A stretch of 13,630 bases of DNA from Methylococcaceae bacterium UBA1147 (GTDB lineage Bacteria > Pseudomonadota > Gammaproteobacteria > Methylococcales > UBA1147), in the NCBI GenBank assembly GCA_002311315.1, contig DBZZ01000046.1, positions 1 to 13,630 on the forward strand, given 5' to 3'. Below, one piece after another: positions 1 to 5,895 of the stretch; the first letter of the stretch is position 1, and every line of letters begins with the position of its first letter. The notes beneath the pieces were generated by a model. The model worked only from the letters and a program-made list of their open reading frames with translations, was not told the origin of the DNA and did not search any database. A program made the position numbers and the translations under genes.

Positions 1-1
1 G

Positions 2-139
2 GATCCAGAAGAACTTAACAAGGTCAAGCTGCAAAACCGGCAGCGGTCGTGCTGCTTTTCCATGGACTGCAATCTTGAAGAAACGCTAGAAGTGATTGGT
101 CAGACCATGAGGAGCGAATTTTCGGATCTTAAAGCTTGA
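2..139 (+). CDS. C-terminal end of an unidentified protein (partial, starts before the window)
   Basis: An open frame enters at the left edge and ends at TGA 137-139, giving the last 45 residues of a protein. The other two plus-strand frames are closed in this stretch. The tail is charged, with a pair of adjacent cysteines and a third nearby (RSCCFSMDC), and no signature I can name. It converges on msbA, with 49 bases between the two stop codons. Genes beside msbA are often LPS genes, and a short Cys-containing tail can occur in glycosyltransferases, but that is only context. No function is assigned. Reading frame and orientation are moderately secure; identity is unknown. Confidence 0.5.
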   Translation, partial: DPEELNKVKLQNRQRSCCFSMDCNLEETLEVIGQTMRSEFSDLKA

Positions 140-162
140 AATATCAGTGACAGATGTTCAAT

Positions 163-180
163 CTGTCCAGTGCTGGACAG
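163..180. terminator. Perfect inverted repeat between convergent genes, candidate bidirectional terminator
   Basis: The arms CTGTCCAG and CTGGACAG are exact reverse complements separated only by TG, so they can form a compact hairpin. It sits between the stop of the leftmost gene (139) and the stop of msbA (189), which is where a shared terminator would be expected. There is no clear U-run on either side, so it does not meet the classical intrinsic terminator pattern. It could instead be a protein-binding palindrome. Confidence 0.4.
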
Positions 181-188
181 GTCAAATT

Positions 189-1973
189 TCAGGCGGGTTG
201 TTCTTCGTTGTTTCCAGTAGGCTTGATGTCTTGGGTTTGATGCAATGTTGTATAAACCCCTTTTTTTGCGAGCAATTCGGTATGGGTCCCCTTTTCGACG
301 ATTTGTCCTTCCTGCATGACTAGAATTACGTCGGCGTTTTCAATGGTTGATAACCGGTGAGCGATCACCAGGGTGGTTCGGTTCTTCATCACCTTTTCCA
401 ACGCTTTTTGAATATACCGTTCAGATGCCGTATCCAGTGATGAGGTGGCTTCATCAAGAATTAGTATAGGGGCGTTCTTTAGAAGGGCTCGGGCAATTGC
501 CAGTCGTTGACGCTGTCCACCTGATAATTTGATTCCTTGCTCGCCAATCTGGGTATCCAGGCCATCGGGAAGTTTATTGATAAACTCCATTGCGTAGGCG
601 TCCTCGGCAGCCTTGAGGATGTCTTCTCTGGAGGCTCCAGCTAGGCCGCCGTATGCGATGTTATTCGCTATGGAGTCATTAAAGAGTGTAATGTGCTGGC
701 TAACCAACGCAATGTGCCGGCGAAGGTTTTCCAGGGTAAACTCCTTGAGTGCAATACCATCTAGAAGGATTTCGCCTTGGTCATAGTCATAGAATCGAGG
801 CAAAAGATTGACTAAAGTACTTTTGCCACCGCCGGAAGCACCGACCAGTGCAACACTCTGCCCGGCAGGGATCCTGATGTTGATATTCCGTAAGGCAGGA
901 GAATCGGTTTCGGAATAACTAAACCACAAGTTCTGAAATGCAAGGTCTCCCCGGCATCGTTTCTTTTTGATTCGACCCAAATCTTTTTCCGGAGCCTCAT
1001 CCAGGACTTCAAACAGGGATTCAGCTGCTGCAATTCCCCGTTGGATTCCTGCGTTAGCGTTGCTTAAAAGCTTGATAGGGCGGGGAAGTATGAATGCAGC
1101 AGTCAGATAGGCGACAAACTCTCCTGCAGTGGCCTGTTTCATAACGATCAATGCAAGATACATTAATCCCGCCAGGGCAATTGCGACAACCAATTGCAAT
1201 ACCGGTCCTTGAATTGAATTGGTCGCAGCCATTTTGAAGGATTGGGCTCTGATGTACAGACTACGGTCAAAAAAGCGCTTCTTTTCATAAGGTTCGCCAT
1301 TGAAACTACGGACTATCCGCTGTCCTGTAACCAGTTCCGAAGTAATATGGGTCATATCCCCGACCGATTCCTGAAGACGTTGACTCAGGATCCGCATGCG
1401 TTTACTGACATAGGACACAATTACTATGACCGGGGGGGCTACCAAAAGGAAAATCAAGGATAACAACCAGTTGGTATAGAGTAGGTATCCGAACAATCCA
1501 ATCGCAGTCAAACCCTCGCGAACGATGGTTTGTACGGAATCTGTTGTTGCGCCGGTCACCTCTCCTACGTTGTGAGTAATCCTTGACATCATGTAACCGC
1601 TGCTGTTGTTATCAAAATAAGCGGTCGGCAAGACAGTGTACTGATTGAATATTTCACAGCGCAGTGTGTGAACGACGCTATGAGAGATTCGTGCAAGAAA
1701 ATAGTTGCCAAGAAATGCTCCGATTCCTCGAAGGAAGATCAGCCCGATAAAAAGTAGTGGCAGTAGTTCAATTCCCTCTCTTGTTTCCTTTTGGAGGGTA
1801 TCAATCACATGTTTTATCACCGCTGCGAACACAGGCTGTGTTCCAGCATAAATAAGGTAACCAATGAAGCTGATCACAAAAAGTGCCCAATGCGGTTTCG
1901 CATACATCATCAGTCGTGTATAAATCTTTACACCTTCTGAGGATGTGATTTTGGCGATTAATAGATTGGACAT
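189..1973 (-). CDS. msbA: Lipid A export ATP-binding/permease protein MsbA
   Basis: A half-size ABC exporter of 594 residues, in line with the family (about 580-600). Known MsbA proteins flip the lipid A core across the inner membrane using ATP. The N-terminal half (about residues 25-320) has the hydrophobic segments of a six-helix ABC type-1 transmembrane domain. The C-terminal half is the nucleotide-binding domain: Walker A GASGGGKST (378-386), Q-loop Gln426, ABC signature LSGGQ (483-487), Walker B ILILDEAT (503-510, catalytic Glu508) and switch His539. All catalytic residues are present, so it should be active. The start at 1973 has no obvious Shine-Dalgarno, but it matches the family N-terminus. 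The gene is divergent from the glycosyltransferase at 2235, whose LPS-type role supports MsbA over a general multidrug exporter; no lpxK or waaA is visible to settle it. Confidence 0.9.
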   Translation of the reverse strand: MSNLLIAKITSSEGVKIYTRLMMYAKPHWALFVISFIGYLIYAGTQPVFAAVIKHVIDTLQKETREGIELLPLLFIGLIFLRGIGAFLGNYFLARISHSVVHTLRCEIFNQYTVLPTAYFDNNSSGYMMSRITHNVGEVTGATTDSVQTIVREGLTAIGLFGYLLYTNWLLSLIFLLVAPPVIVIVSYVSKRMRILSQRLQESVGDMTHITSELVTGQRIVRSFNGEPYEKKRFFDRSLYIRAQSFKMAATNSIQGPVLQLVVAIALAGLMYLALIVMKQATAGEFVAYLTAAFILPRPIKLLSNANAGIQRGIAAAESLFEVLDEAPEKDLGRIKKKRCRGDLAFQNLWFSYSETDSPALRNINIRIPAGQSVALVGASGGGKSTLVNLLPRFYDYDQGEILLDGIALKEFTLENLRRHIALVSQHITLFNDSIANNIAYGGLAGASREDILKAAEDAYAMEFINKLPDGLDTQIGEQGIKLSGGQRQRLAIARALLKNAPILILDEATSSLDTASERYIQKALEKVMKNRTTLVIAHRLSTIENADVILVMQEGQIVEKGTHTELLAKKGVYTTLHQTQDIKPTGNNEEQPA

Positions 1974-1998
1974 AGGGGGTGGTTAGGAAAAGGAGTTG

Positions 1999-2015
1999 AA
2001 GCCCGTTTCGGGCTT
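1999..2015. repeat. Perfect 7-bp stem-loop in the msbA leader
   Basis: AAGCCCG and CGGGCTT are exact reverse complements around a TTT loop. The hairpin lies 26 bases upstream of the msbA start, between the candidate msbA promoter and the gene, so it would be in the 5' leader of the msbA mRNA. No U-run follows on the minus strand, so it is not an obvious attenuator. A role in translation or RNA stability is possible but unproven. Confidence 0.4.
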
Positions 2016-2089
2016 GATCGGCTGACATCGATGGTATTTTCTATTTCGACGATCAGGAATCAGCGGAATATCCGAGGGACACTTCGAAA

Positions 2090-2118
2090 TTTATAGCGGG
2101 GGAATAATAACCTGTAGA
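2090..2118 (-). promoter_or_regulatory. Candidate sigma70 promoter for msbA
   Basis: Read on the minus strand, there is a -35 TCTACA (4 of 6 consensus) and a -10 TATAAA (5 of 6) separated by 17 bases. Transcription would start near 2083 and give a leader of about 110 bases containing the 1999-2015 hairpin. This is a pattern match only. Confidence 0.35.
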
Positions 2119-2134
2119 AGAAATCCCGGCAAAA

Positions 2135-2163
2135 TTGTTCGTTATTCTATCGTACTCTAAAAT
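2135..2163 (+). promoter_or_regulatory. Candidate sigma70 promoter for the GT9 gene
   Basis: The -35 TTGTTC (3 of 6, with the important TTG) and -10 TAAAAT (5 of 6) are spaced by 17 bases. They lie 72 bases upstream of the ATG at 2235. Together with the oppositely facing candidate at 2090-2118, this makes the 261-base msbA/GT9 gap a divergent promoter region. This is a pattern match only. Confidence 0.4.
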
Positions 2164-2234
2164 AGAGATTTGTCTGACTTGCCTTTCAAGGACGAACTAT
2201 CTTGTTTATTTTCATGTGCCTGGAGATTTCATAG

Positions 2235-3158
2235 ATGGAGAGCCCCAGTCAATTGAGGGAGGTTCCAAAGACTATCCTGGTAATCGCTTTGCGTTACCTT
2301 GGGGATCTCCTGTTGACAACTCCCCTTTTTCATTCAATCCGCAAGGCCTACCCAGACTGTCAGCTGGATGTGTTGGTCTTTCAAGGTGGCGCAGAAATCC
2401 TTGAAGGCAATCCAGATGTTGATACGATCATTCAAACTCCGGAAAGAAAAAGCGTATCAGAAGAAATTAAACTTTTACTGCGCCTTTTTAGGAAATACGA
2501 TGTGGTCTTTGTAACTCAGACTGGTGACCGACCGTTTTTTTATGCTCTCCTAGCCGCCCCGATACGTCTTGCAGTTGTGGCGCCCAACAAAAAATGGGCC
2601 TGGTGGAAACGTCGCTTCGCTCAATACTGGACCGAATTTGACGATCTAGATACCCACACAATTCTACAGAACCTGGTTCTCGCCAAGTTGGTTGGTATTG
2701 CTCCCCGGACCAAGTTGGTACCGCCGAGTCGGCCAGCCGGACCGTCGATCCTGGAAAGCACCTTGGACGAATCTAGATACGCGGTCCTTCATATGTATCC
2801 GCAACGGGTATATAAACGCTGGACGATTGATGGCTGGGTTGCCATCGGTAATTTCCTACGAGAAAACAAAATTCGGATTGTGCTTTCAGGCAGCGCCGCT
2901 AAAGAAGAGACTGAATATATCCGCAGAATACAGGTTCAATTACCAGCAGACACGATCACTCTGGCTGGAAAAGTGTCCCTCGCGGAATTGGCTGAAATCA
3001 CAAAGCAGGCCTGTCTGTTCATTGGTCTCGATACCGGTGTCACTCATTTAGCTTCGGCAACAGGGGTCTCGGTGGTTGCTCTATTTGGGCCCACGAATCC
3101 GGTAAAATGGGGTCTTTGGCCGTTTAATTTTATTGGAGGCGGAGAGCATAACACTTAG
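2235..3158 (+). CDS. Glycosyltransferase family 9 (heptosyltransferase-like), C-terminally truncated and fused to a foreign tail
   Basis: 307 residues, against roughly 340-360 usual for the WaaC/WaaF/WaaQ family, which adds heptose or related sugars to the LPS inner core at the cytoplasmic face of the inner membrane. The N-terminal Rossmann half opens with the typical segment ending GDLLLTTP (residues 23-30). The C-terminal half carries the ADP-heptose-side motif GLDTGVTHLASATG (264-277), followed by VALFGPTNPVKWGLWP (281-296). Homology stops there. The last 11 residues (FNFIGGGEHNT) match the start of a GT4-type glycosyltransferase, not the missing 40-50 residues of this family. Start ATG 2235 has TGGAGA (2221-2226) eight bases upstream. 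Loss of the C-terminal helices that close the two domains probably makes the product inactive or unstable, but this is inference. Divergent from msbA. Confidence 0.75.
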   Translation: MESPSQLREVPKTILVIALRYLGDLLLTTPLFHSIRKAYPDCQLDVLVFQGGAEILEGNPDVDTIIQTPERKSVSEEIKLLLRLFRKYDVVFVTQTGDRPFFYALLAAPIRLAVVAPNKKWAWWKRRFAQYWTEFDDLDTHTILQNLVLAKLVGIAPRTKLVPPSRPAGPSILESTLDESRYAVLHMYPQRVYKRWTIDGWVAIGNFLRENKIRIVLSGSAAKEETEYIRRIQVQLPADTITLAGKVSLAELAEITKQACLFIGLDTGVTHLASATGVSVVALFGPTNPVKWGLWPFNFIGGGEHNT

Positions 3159-4110
3159 ATCTTAGCGCTTATCAGTATTAATGAAAAAAAAGACCTTGAC
3201 ATCGGTGTTGCAGTACCTGAAACATCATTTATTTTTAAGGCCTTAAAAAGGAAAAGATATCCTTTTTTATATGCCAATGCCTTTCCCGCTAAAATACAAA
3301 AAGAACCAATTGATGTTTTTAAGGTAATTTATAAGTTTCGTGAAACGATAAATGCATTTAAACCATCTATCGTTCACTGTTATGGCGGCGCTGATCTATC
3401 TATAGTCAAACTTAGCTTTCCGTTTAGTAAGCCGTATAAAATCATAAGAACACACCATGCCACCAAGACAATAAGCAATGATTTTTATCACCGTTAGATT
3501 TATATCAAGATAGTAGATCAGAATATCTTGGTATCAAAGAGTAGCTTTATTGTCTCAACCGTTGGCGGTGTAATACCAAATAAATCTCAAGTTATTCAGA
3601 ATGGAGTGGATTTGCAATACTATAAGTCAACCGAGGCAGATTCATTATTGTTATAGCAGTATAATCTAGGAAAGTCTATCCGTTTTGGATCGTGCGGGGG
3701 CTAGGGCCTTATAAAAGAGTTGATCTCTTATTACATGCCGCAAGCAAGATAATGGACCAATATGAGTTCAGTATAATCGTGATCGGGAGGGTCATGGTAA
3801 AAAGCTAGAACAATTAGCCAAAGATCTCGGTGTCAATAACTTTTACTATGCAGGTTACTATGAAGACGTAAGGCCTATTATCTCTCTCTTCGATGTAGGC
3901 TTTATTCTTAGTGATCGTATTGAAACAATCTCATTTGCCGCAAGAGAAATGTTGGCCATGGGAAAATCACTAATTTCTAGTTCCTTCTCAGGGTTAAAAA
4001 AAAGCGTGCAAGAGGGATTCAACGTCTATTTTGTCGAACCCGGAACCATTGATGCTGTCACGGAGGCGATGATGAAATTCCTTGAATCAGACAAACAAAA
4101 GCTCAAAAAC
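3123..4110 (+). pseudogene. Decayed family 4 glycosyltransferase (GT4), fused behind the truncated GT9 gene
   Basis: Reading on in the GT9 frame past TAG 3156, then switching frame near 3695 and again near 3788, recovers one GT4-like protein of about 325 residues. It shows a glycine-rich start IGGGEHNT, then DIGVAVPE, the motif NGVDLQYYK, then PYKRVDLLLHAASK, GKKLEQLAKDLGV, GYYEDVRP, and a late block ETISFAAREMLAMGKSLISS with VQEGFNVYFVEPG. These follow the order of the GT4 nucleotide-sugar domain. In-frame stops at 3156, 3495 and 3654 plus two frameshifts make it a pseudogene. The first ~10 residues are missing at the GT9 junction, and the 3' end is cut where rmlB homology begins on the other strand. 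It is visibly more AT-rich than its neighbours, as is common for O-antigen/capsule glycosyltransferase genes acquired by transfer. The sugar substrate is unknown. Confidence 0.75.
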
Positions 4111-4493
4111 CTTTCTTTTTATCACCCTCTAATTCACATCAGTAAGAACGCGCCTGATCTAACAGCGTGTAGGTCTCGACAATATTGGTGTGTATGAACT
4201 TACCTGGCCCGTCAATGGAACGGTCTACATGGGACTCGGCCGCCAGATGCATCACTAGATCGGGCTGGTATTGATGGAAGATACGGTTTAGTTCTGAGCT
4301 ATCACAGATGTCGACTCTTTCAAATACATTCCTTGGATGATCACTGACGTAGGTTAGGGACTCTAGGTTGCCTAGCATAGGTGAGTTTGTCGACATTAAC
4401 GACTGAGTATTCGGTGTCATTGATAAGGTGCCGTACAACGGCTGAGCCAATAAACCCAGCGCCCCCTGTAACTAATATATTTTTAGTTTTCAT
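4111..4493 (-). pseudogene. rmlB: 5' fragment of rmlB (dTDP-glucose 4,6-dehydratase)
   Basis: RmlB makes dTDP-4-keto-6-deoxyglucose, the second step of dTDP-L-rhamnose synthesis for O-antigen. Starting at ATG 4493 the minus strand reads MKTKNILVTGGAGFIGSAVV, with the NAD-binding TGGAGFIG at residues 8-15, then VNVDKLTYA. One extra base at about 4373 shifts the frame. In the new frame the family sequence resumes with GNLESLTYVS, FERVDICDSSELNRIF, QPDLVMHLAAESHVDRSI, HTNIVETYTLLDQARSY and a TGA (4139-4141) where the family has Trp. Weak homology (ELEGDKKK) continues to about 4111, then ends where the GT4 remnant begins. About the first third of a ~355-residue enzyme remains; the catalytic Tyr-Lys part is gone. 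Clearly non-functional; identity is secure. Confidence 0.88.
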
Positions 4494-4509
4494 CGTAACC
4501 ATTATTCTA

Positions 4510-4537
4510 AAGATCTATATATTAATATAGTGATCTT
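4510..4537. repeat. 28-bp AT-rich near-palindrome upstream of the rmlB fragment
   Basis: Outer arms AAGATC/GATCTT enclose a perfect 12-base palindrome TATATTAATATA, with two mismatched pairs between them. It lies between the divergent starts of the rmlB fragment (4493) and the IS3 orfA fragment (4549). It could be an old operator or promoter element of rmlB, a hairpin, or part of an IS terminus. The symmetry is direct observation; the function is unknown. Confidence 0.4.
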
Positions 4538-4548
4538 GTAAGCTTCCC

Positions 4549-4668
4549 ATGAAGAAATCTTGATTCGCAGAGCCCCTGATCATCGCCATACTCAAATAGG
4601 TGGATGTGGGTGATTTCAAGGTTCAAGATATCTGCCGTAGATAAGGCATCAGTTCGCTGACCTACTAC
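4549..4668 (+). pseudogene. 5' fragment of an IS3-family orfA (transposase helix-turn-helix subunit)
   Basis: From ATG 4549 the plus strand reads MKKS, stop, FAEPLIIAILK, stop, VDVGDFKVQDICRR, stop, GISSLTYY. This follows the well known IS3-family OrfA N-terminus (KKSRFTE-QI-AILKE--AG-KV-DLCRKHGIS-ATYY), which is the DNA-binding HTH segment. The three in-frame stops are TGA 4561, TAG 4597 and TAA 4642. Homology ends at about 4668, so the rest of orfA and all of orfB are missing. The fragment is on the opposite strand to the IS3 remnant at 4762-5715 and of a different OrfA type, so it comes from a separate insertion. The bases from 4669 to 4761 hold nothing I recognise. Confidence 0.7.
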
Positions 4669-4763
4669 ATTTTATGGACTACTTCATATTCTAGCTACCC
4701 AGGCGGGTCATCAAGTCAATCGACAACACCTATTCGGCATCTAATGAAAACGGCATCAGAAAG

Positions 4764-4773
4764 AAGTGGCCCC
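4764..4773 (+). repeat. Candidate terminal inverted repeat (orfB end of the IS3 remnant)
   Basis: AAGTGGCCCC lies about 50 bases beyond the OrfB stop codon (4824-4826). It is matched in reverse orientation, with one base missing, at 5705-5713. Such short imperfect ends are typical of IS3-family elements. Confidence 0.45.
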
Positions 4774-4823
4774 GTTTGTCTGAACAGCCGAACCTAATTT
4801 ATAAGTGGAATCCTGCATGGTTG

Positions 4824-5070
4824 TCATGCTGCCCCAGGTCGTGGCAGTGCGTTGTAGTAGAAGGTCTCAGGCGGTCCGCCGTCAAGACTTCAATGGGGCC
4901 TTCTCTGGTTGTAGTAGTCAATGTAGGTGTCGATTGATTGTTTTGCTTTCATTATTGATTCATAGGCTCTGAGATAGACTTTCTCATACTTGATGGCTCG
5001 CGACACCCGCTCCACAAAGACATGGTTTCTCCAGCTTCCCTTTCCATCCATGCTGATCTGGATTTCCCCG
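4824..5070 (-). pseudogene. IS3-family OrfB transposase, C-terminal fragment
   Basis: The minus strand from about 5070 reads GEIQISMDGKGSWRNHVFVE, then RVSRAIKYEKVYLRAYES, IDTYIDYYNQRRPH, a TGA at 4890-4892 (family Ser), and SLDGGPPETFYYNALPRPGA to TGA 4824-4826. This is the end of the DDE integrase domain, including the glutamate of the catalytic triad (the E in VFVER), followed by the usual C-terminal tail. The two catalytic aspartates would lie upstream and are missing. The preceding sequence belongs to another OrfB terminus, so the fragment is joined to foreign sequence at about 5070-5090. Confidence 0.8.
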
Positions 5071-5088
5071 CTTTTAATGGAGAGACGT

Positions 5089-5240
5089 TCACTCTGTTTC
5101 GGCCATCATGGCCTCGAATGCTTTCGGCGATTTTTAGCCGAGTGCCGAATGGCATCGTCTCGGATTATAGAAGGTATCGATATAGCCGCCAATGGCGTTT
5201 TCAGCATGGCGCCGGGTCTGTAGCCGACCGATCTTTTTTA
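5089..5240 (-). pseudogene. C-terminus of a second, different IS3-family OrfB inside the IS remnant
   Basis: Reading the minus strand from about 5240 gives RLQTRRHAENAIGGYIDTFY, then NPRRCHSALG, a TAA, KSPKAFEAMMAETE and TGA 5089-5091. YIDTFYN-RR-HSALG--SP--FE is the classic C-terminal tail of IS3-family OrfB proteins. It is a complete tail with its own stop, followed by a second OrfB tail of another type (4824-5070), so it cannot belong to the same protein. It runs in frame with the preceding OrfB N-terminus. A nested insertion followed by deletion, or recombination between two IS3 copies, would explain it. Confidence 0.7.
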
Positions 5241-5655
5241 CCCGGCGCAGATCCCGTTTTGAGGTGGGACGAGGTGAATCGTAGAGGCCGCCTCGACTGA
5301 GGCCCTGTGCTTTGGCCTACTGAGTCACCGACAAGGGGTGTTTGCGATTAATCATTTTTCTGCGCTTAGCACGCCCGGTTTGGTGAGCGCTCCTTCTGAA
5401 ATTTTTTTCTCCAGGGTTAGTTGCCCGATCTTGGCATGGAGGGGTTTCAAATCCACCGGATGATCACTGGGCTTGTTGGAACCCTCAAAGACCTCTGTGG
5501 CTCGCTCCAACAACTGATTCTTACACTGGGTGATCCGCCTGGGGTGTATATCAAATCGCTGTGAAAGCTCTGCAATGGTCTATTCTTCCCGGCCCTTCCA
5601 GTGTCACCTTGGCCTAGAAGGCAGGAGAGTGATTTCTCCGTGGTCATCTGCTCAT
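5241..5655 (-). pseudogene. IS3-family orfA and orfB N-terminus, broken
   Basis: From ATG 5655 on the minus strand the frame reads MSR, stop, PRRNHSPAF, stop (family Lys), AKVTLEG, matching the IS3 OrfA start RRNHSP-FKAKVALEA. After one frameshift at about 5590 it continues TIAELSQRFDIHPRRITQ, KNQLLERATEVFEGSNKPSD, LKPLHAKIGQLTLEKK, GALTKPGVLSAEKM, which is the HTH and leucine-zipper part of OrfA running into OrfB. The OrfB start MINRKHPLSVTQ, a TAG, and GLSRGGLYDSPRPTSKRDLR follow to about 5241. Family members normally make OrfAB by programmed -1 frameshifting; here the junction reads in one frame, and stops and deletion have destroyed the gene. Confidence 0.75.
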
Positions 5656-5704
5656 AGTTTTCTCTTCGTCTTCTGTTCTTCATCTCAAGGGCAATCGTTT
5701 TGCA

Positions 5705-5713
5705 GGGGCACTT
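5705..5713 (-). repeat. Candidate terminal inverted repeat (orfA end of the IS3 remnant)
   Basis: GGGGCACTT is the reverse complement of AAGTGCCCC and pairs with AAGTGGCCCC at 4764-4773. It lies about 50 bases upstream of the orfA start on the minus strand, the expected place for a left end. The match is short, so this remains tentative. Confidence 0.4.
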
Positions 5714-5815
5714 AAACTTTGTTCTTTGATTGGTATGATGACTGATATCCACTCGATTATTGAAATTTTATTTGATTATCATAGGTGTAACTAACCTCGA
5801 TCTTTCCGGACGAAT

Positions 5816-5840
5816 GAGAACCGCTGGTTTTGAGGTTCTC
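5816..5840. repeat. 7-bp inverted repeat upstream of nuoA
   Basis: GAGAACC and GGTTCTC are exact complements around an 11-base loop. The repeat lies in the gap between the IS remnant and nuoA, upstream of the tentative promoter, with no U-run after it. It may be an operator-like site for the nuo operon or simply chance. Confidence 0.3.
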
Positions 5841-5844
5841 CTTG

Positions 5845-5873
5845 TTGCATTGTCCTCTCTAACACGGTAACTT
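5845..5873 (+). promoter_or_regulatory. Tentative nuo operon promoter
   Basis: The best pattern I see upstream of nuoA is TTGCAT, a 17-base spacer and TAACTT; the -10 matches consensus at only 3 positions. Transcription would begin near 5880 and give a leader of about 20 bases. The nuo promoter must lie after the IS remnant or inside it; this particular site is weakly supported. Confidence 0.2.
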
Positions 5874-5889
5874 GATTCGCGGTTTTAAT

Positions 5890-5895
5890 AGGGGA
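5890..5895 (+). promoter_or_regulatory. Ribosome binding site deciding the nuoA TTG start
   Basis: AGGGGA ends five bases before TTG 5901. There is no ATG or GTG in frame near the family N-terminus, so this site supports the rare TTG start. Confidence 0.55.

Larger units (their letters stand above)
4762..5715 (-). mobile_element. Degenerate, internally deleted IS3-family insertion sequence
   Basis: The minus strand carries, in order, an orfA, the start of orfB and, after an interruption, the end of orfB of an IS3-family element. Candidate terminal inverted repeats AAGTGGCCCC (4764-4773) and GGGGCACTT (5705-5713) bracket it, giving about 950 bases against 1.2-1.4 kb for an intact element. The DDE catalytic core of OrfB is missing, and several stops and at least one frameshift are present, so it cannot transpose by itself. 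The exact ends are inferred from the weak repeats and from the position of orfA and orfB; no target duplication was confirmed. It ends about 190 bases before nuoA. Confidence 0.7.

Noticed and set aside
3156..3656. All three in-frame stops in the GT4 remnant before its first frameshift are TAG, suggesting amber recoding.
   Set aside because: nuoB and nuoE end in TAG at the expected family length, so TAG is a normal stop here. The GT4 remnant also has two frameshifts, and the nearby IS and rmlB remnants contain TGA and TAA too. Decay is the simpler reading.
4990..5300. Overlapping plus-strand ORFs of 77 and 92 codons in the IS region.
   Set aside because: The minus strand here reads as IS3 OrfB remnants; the plus-strand frames show no family signal.
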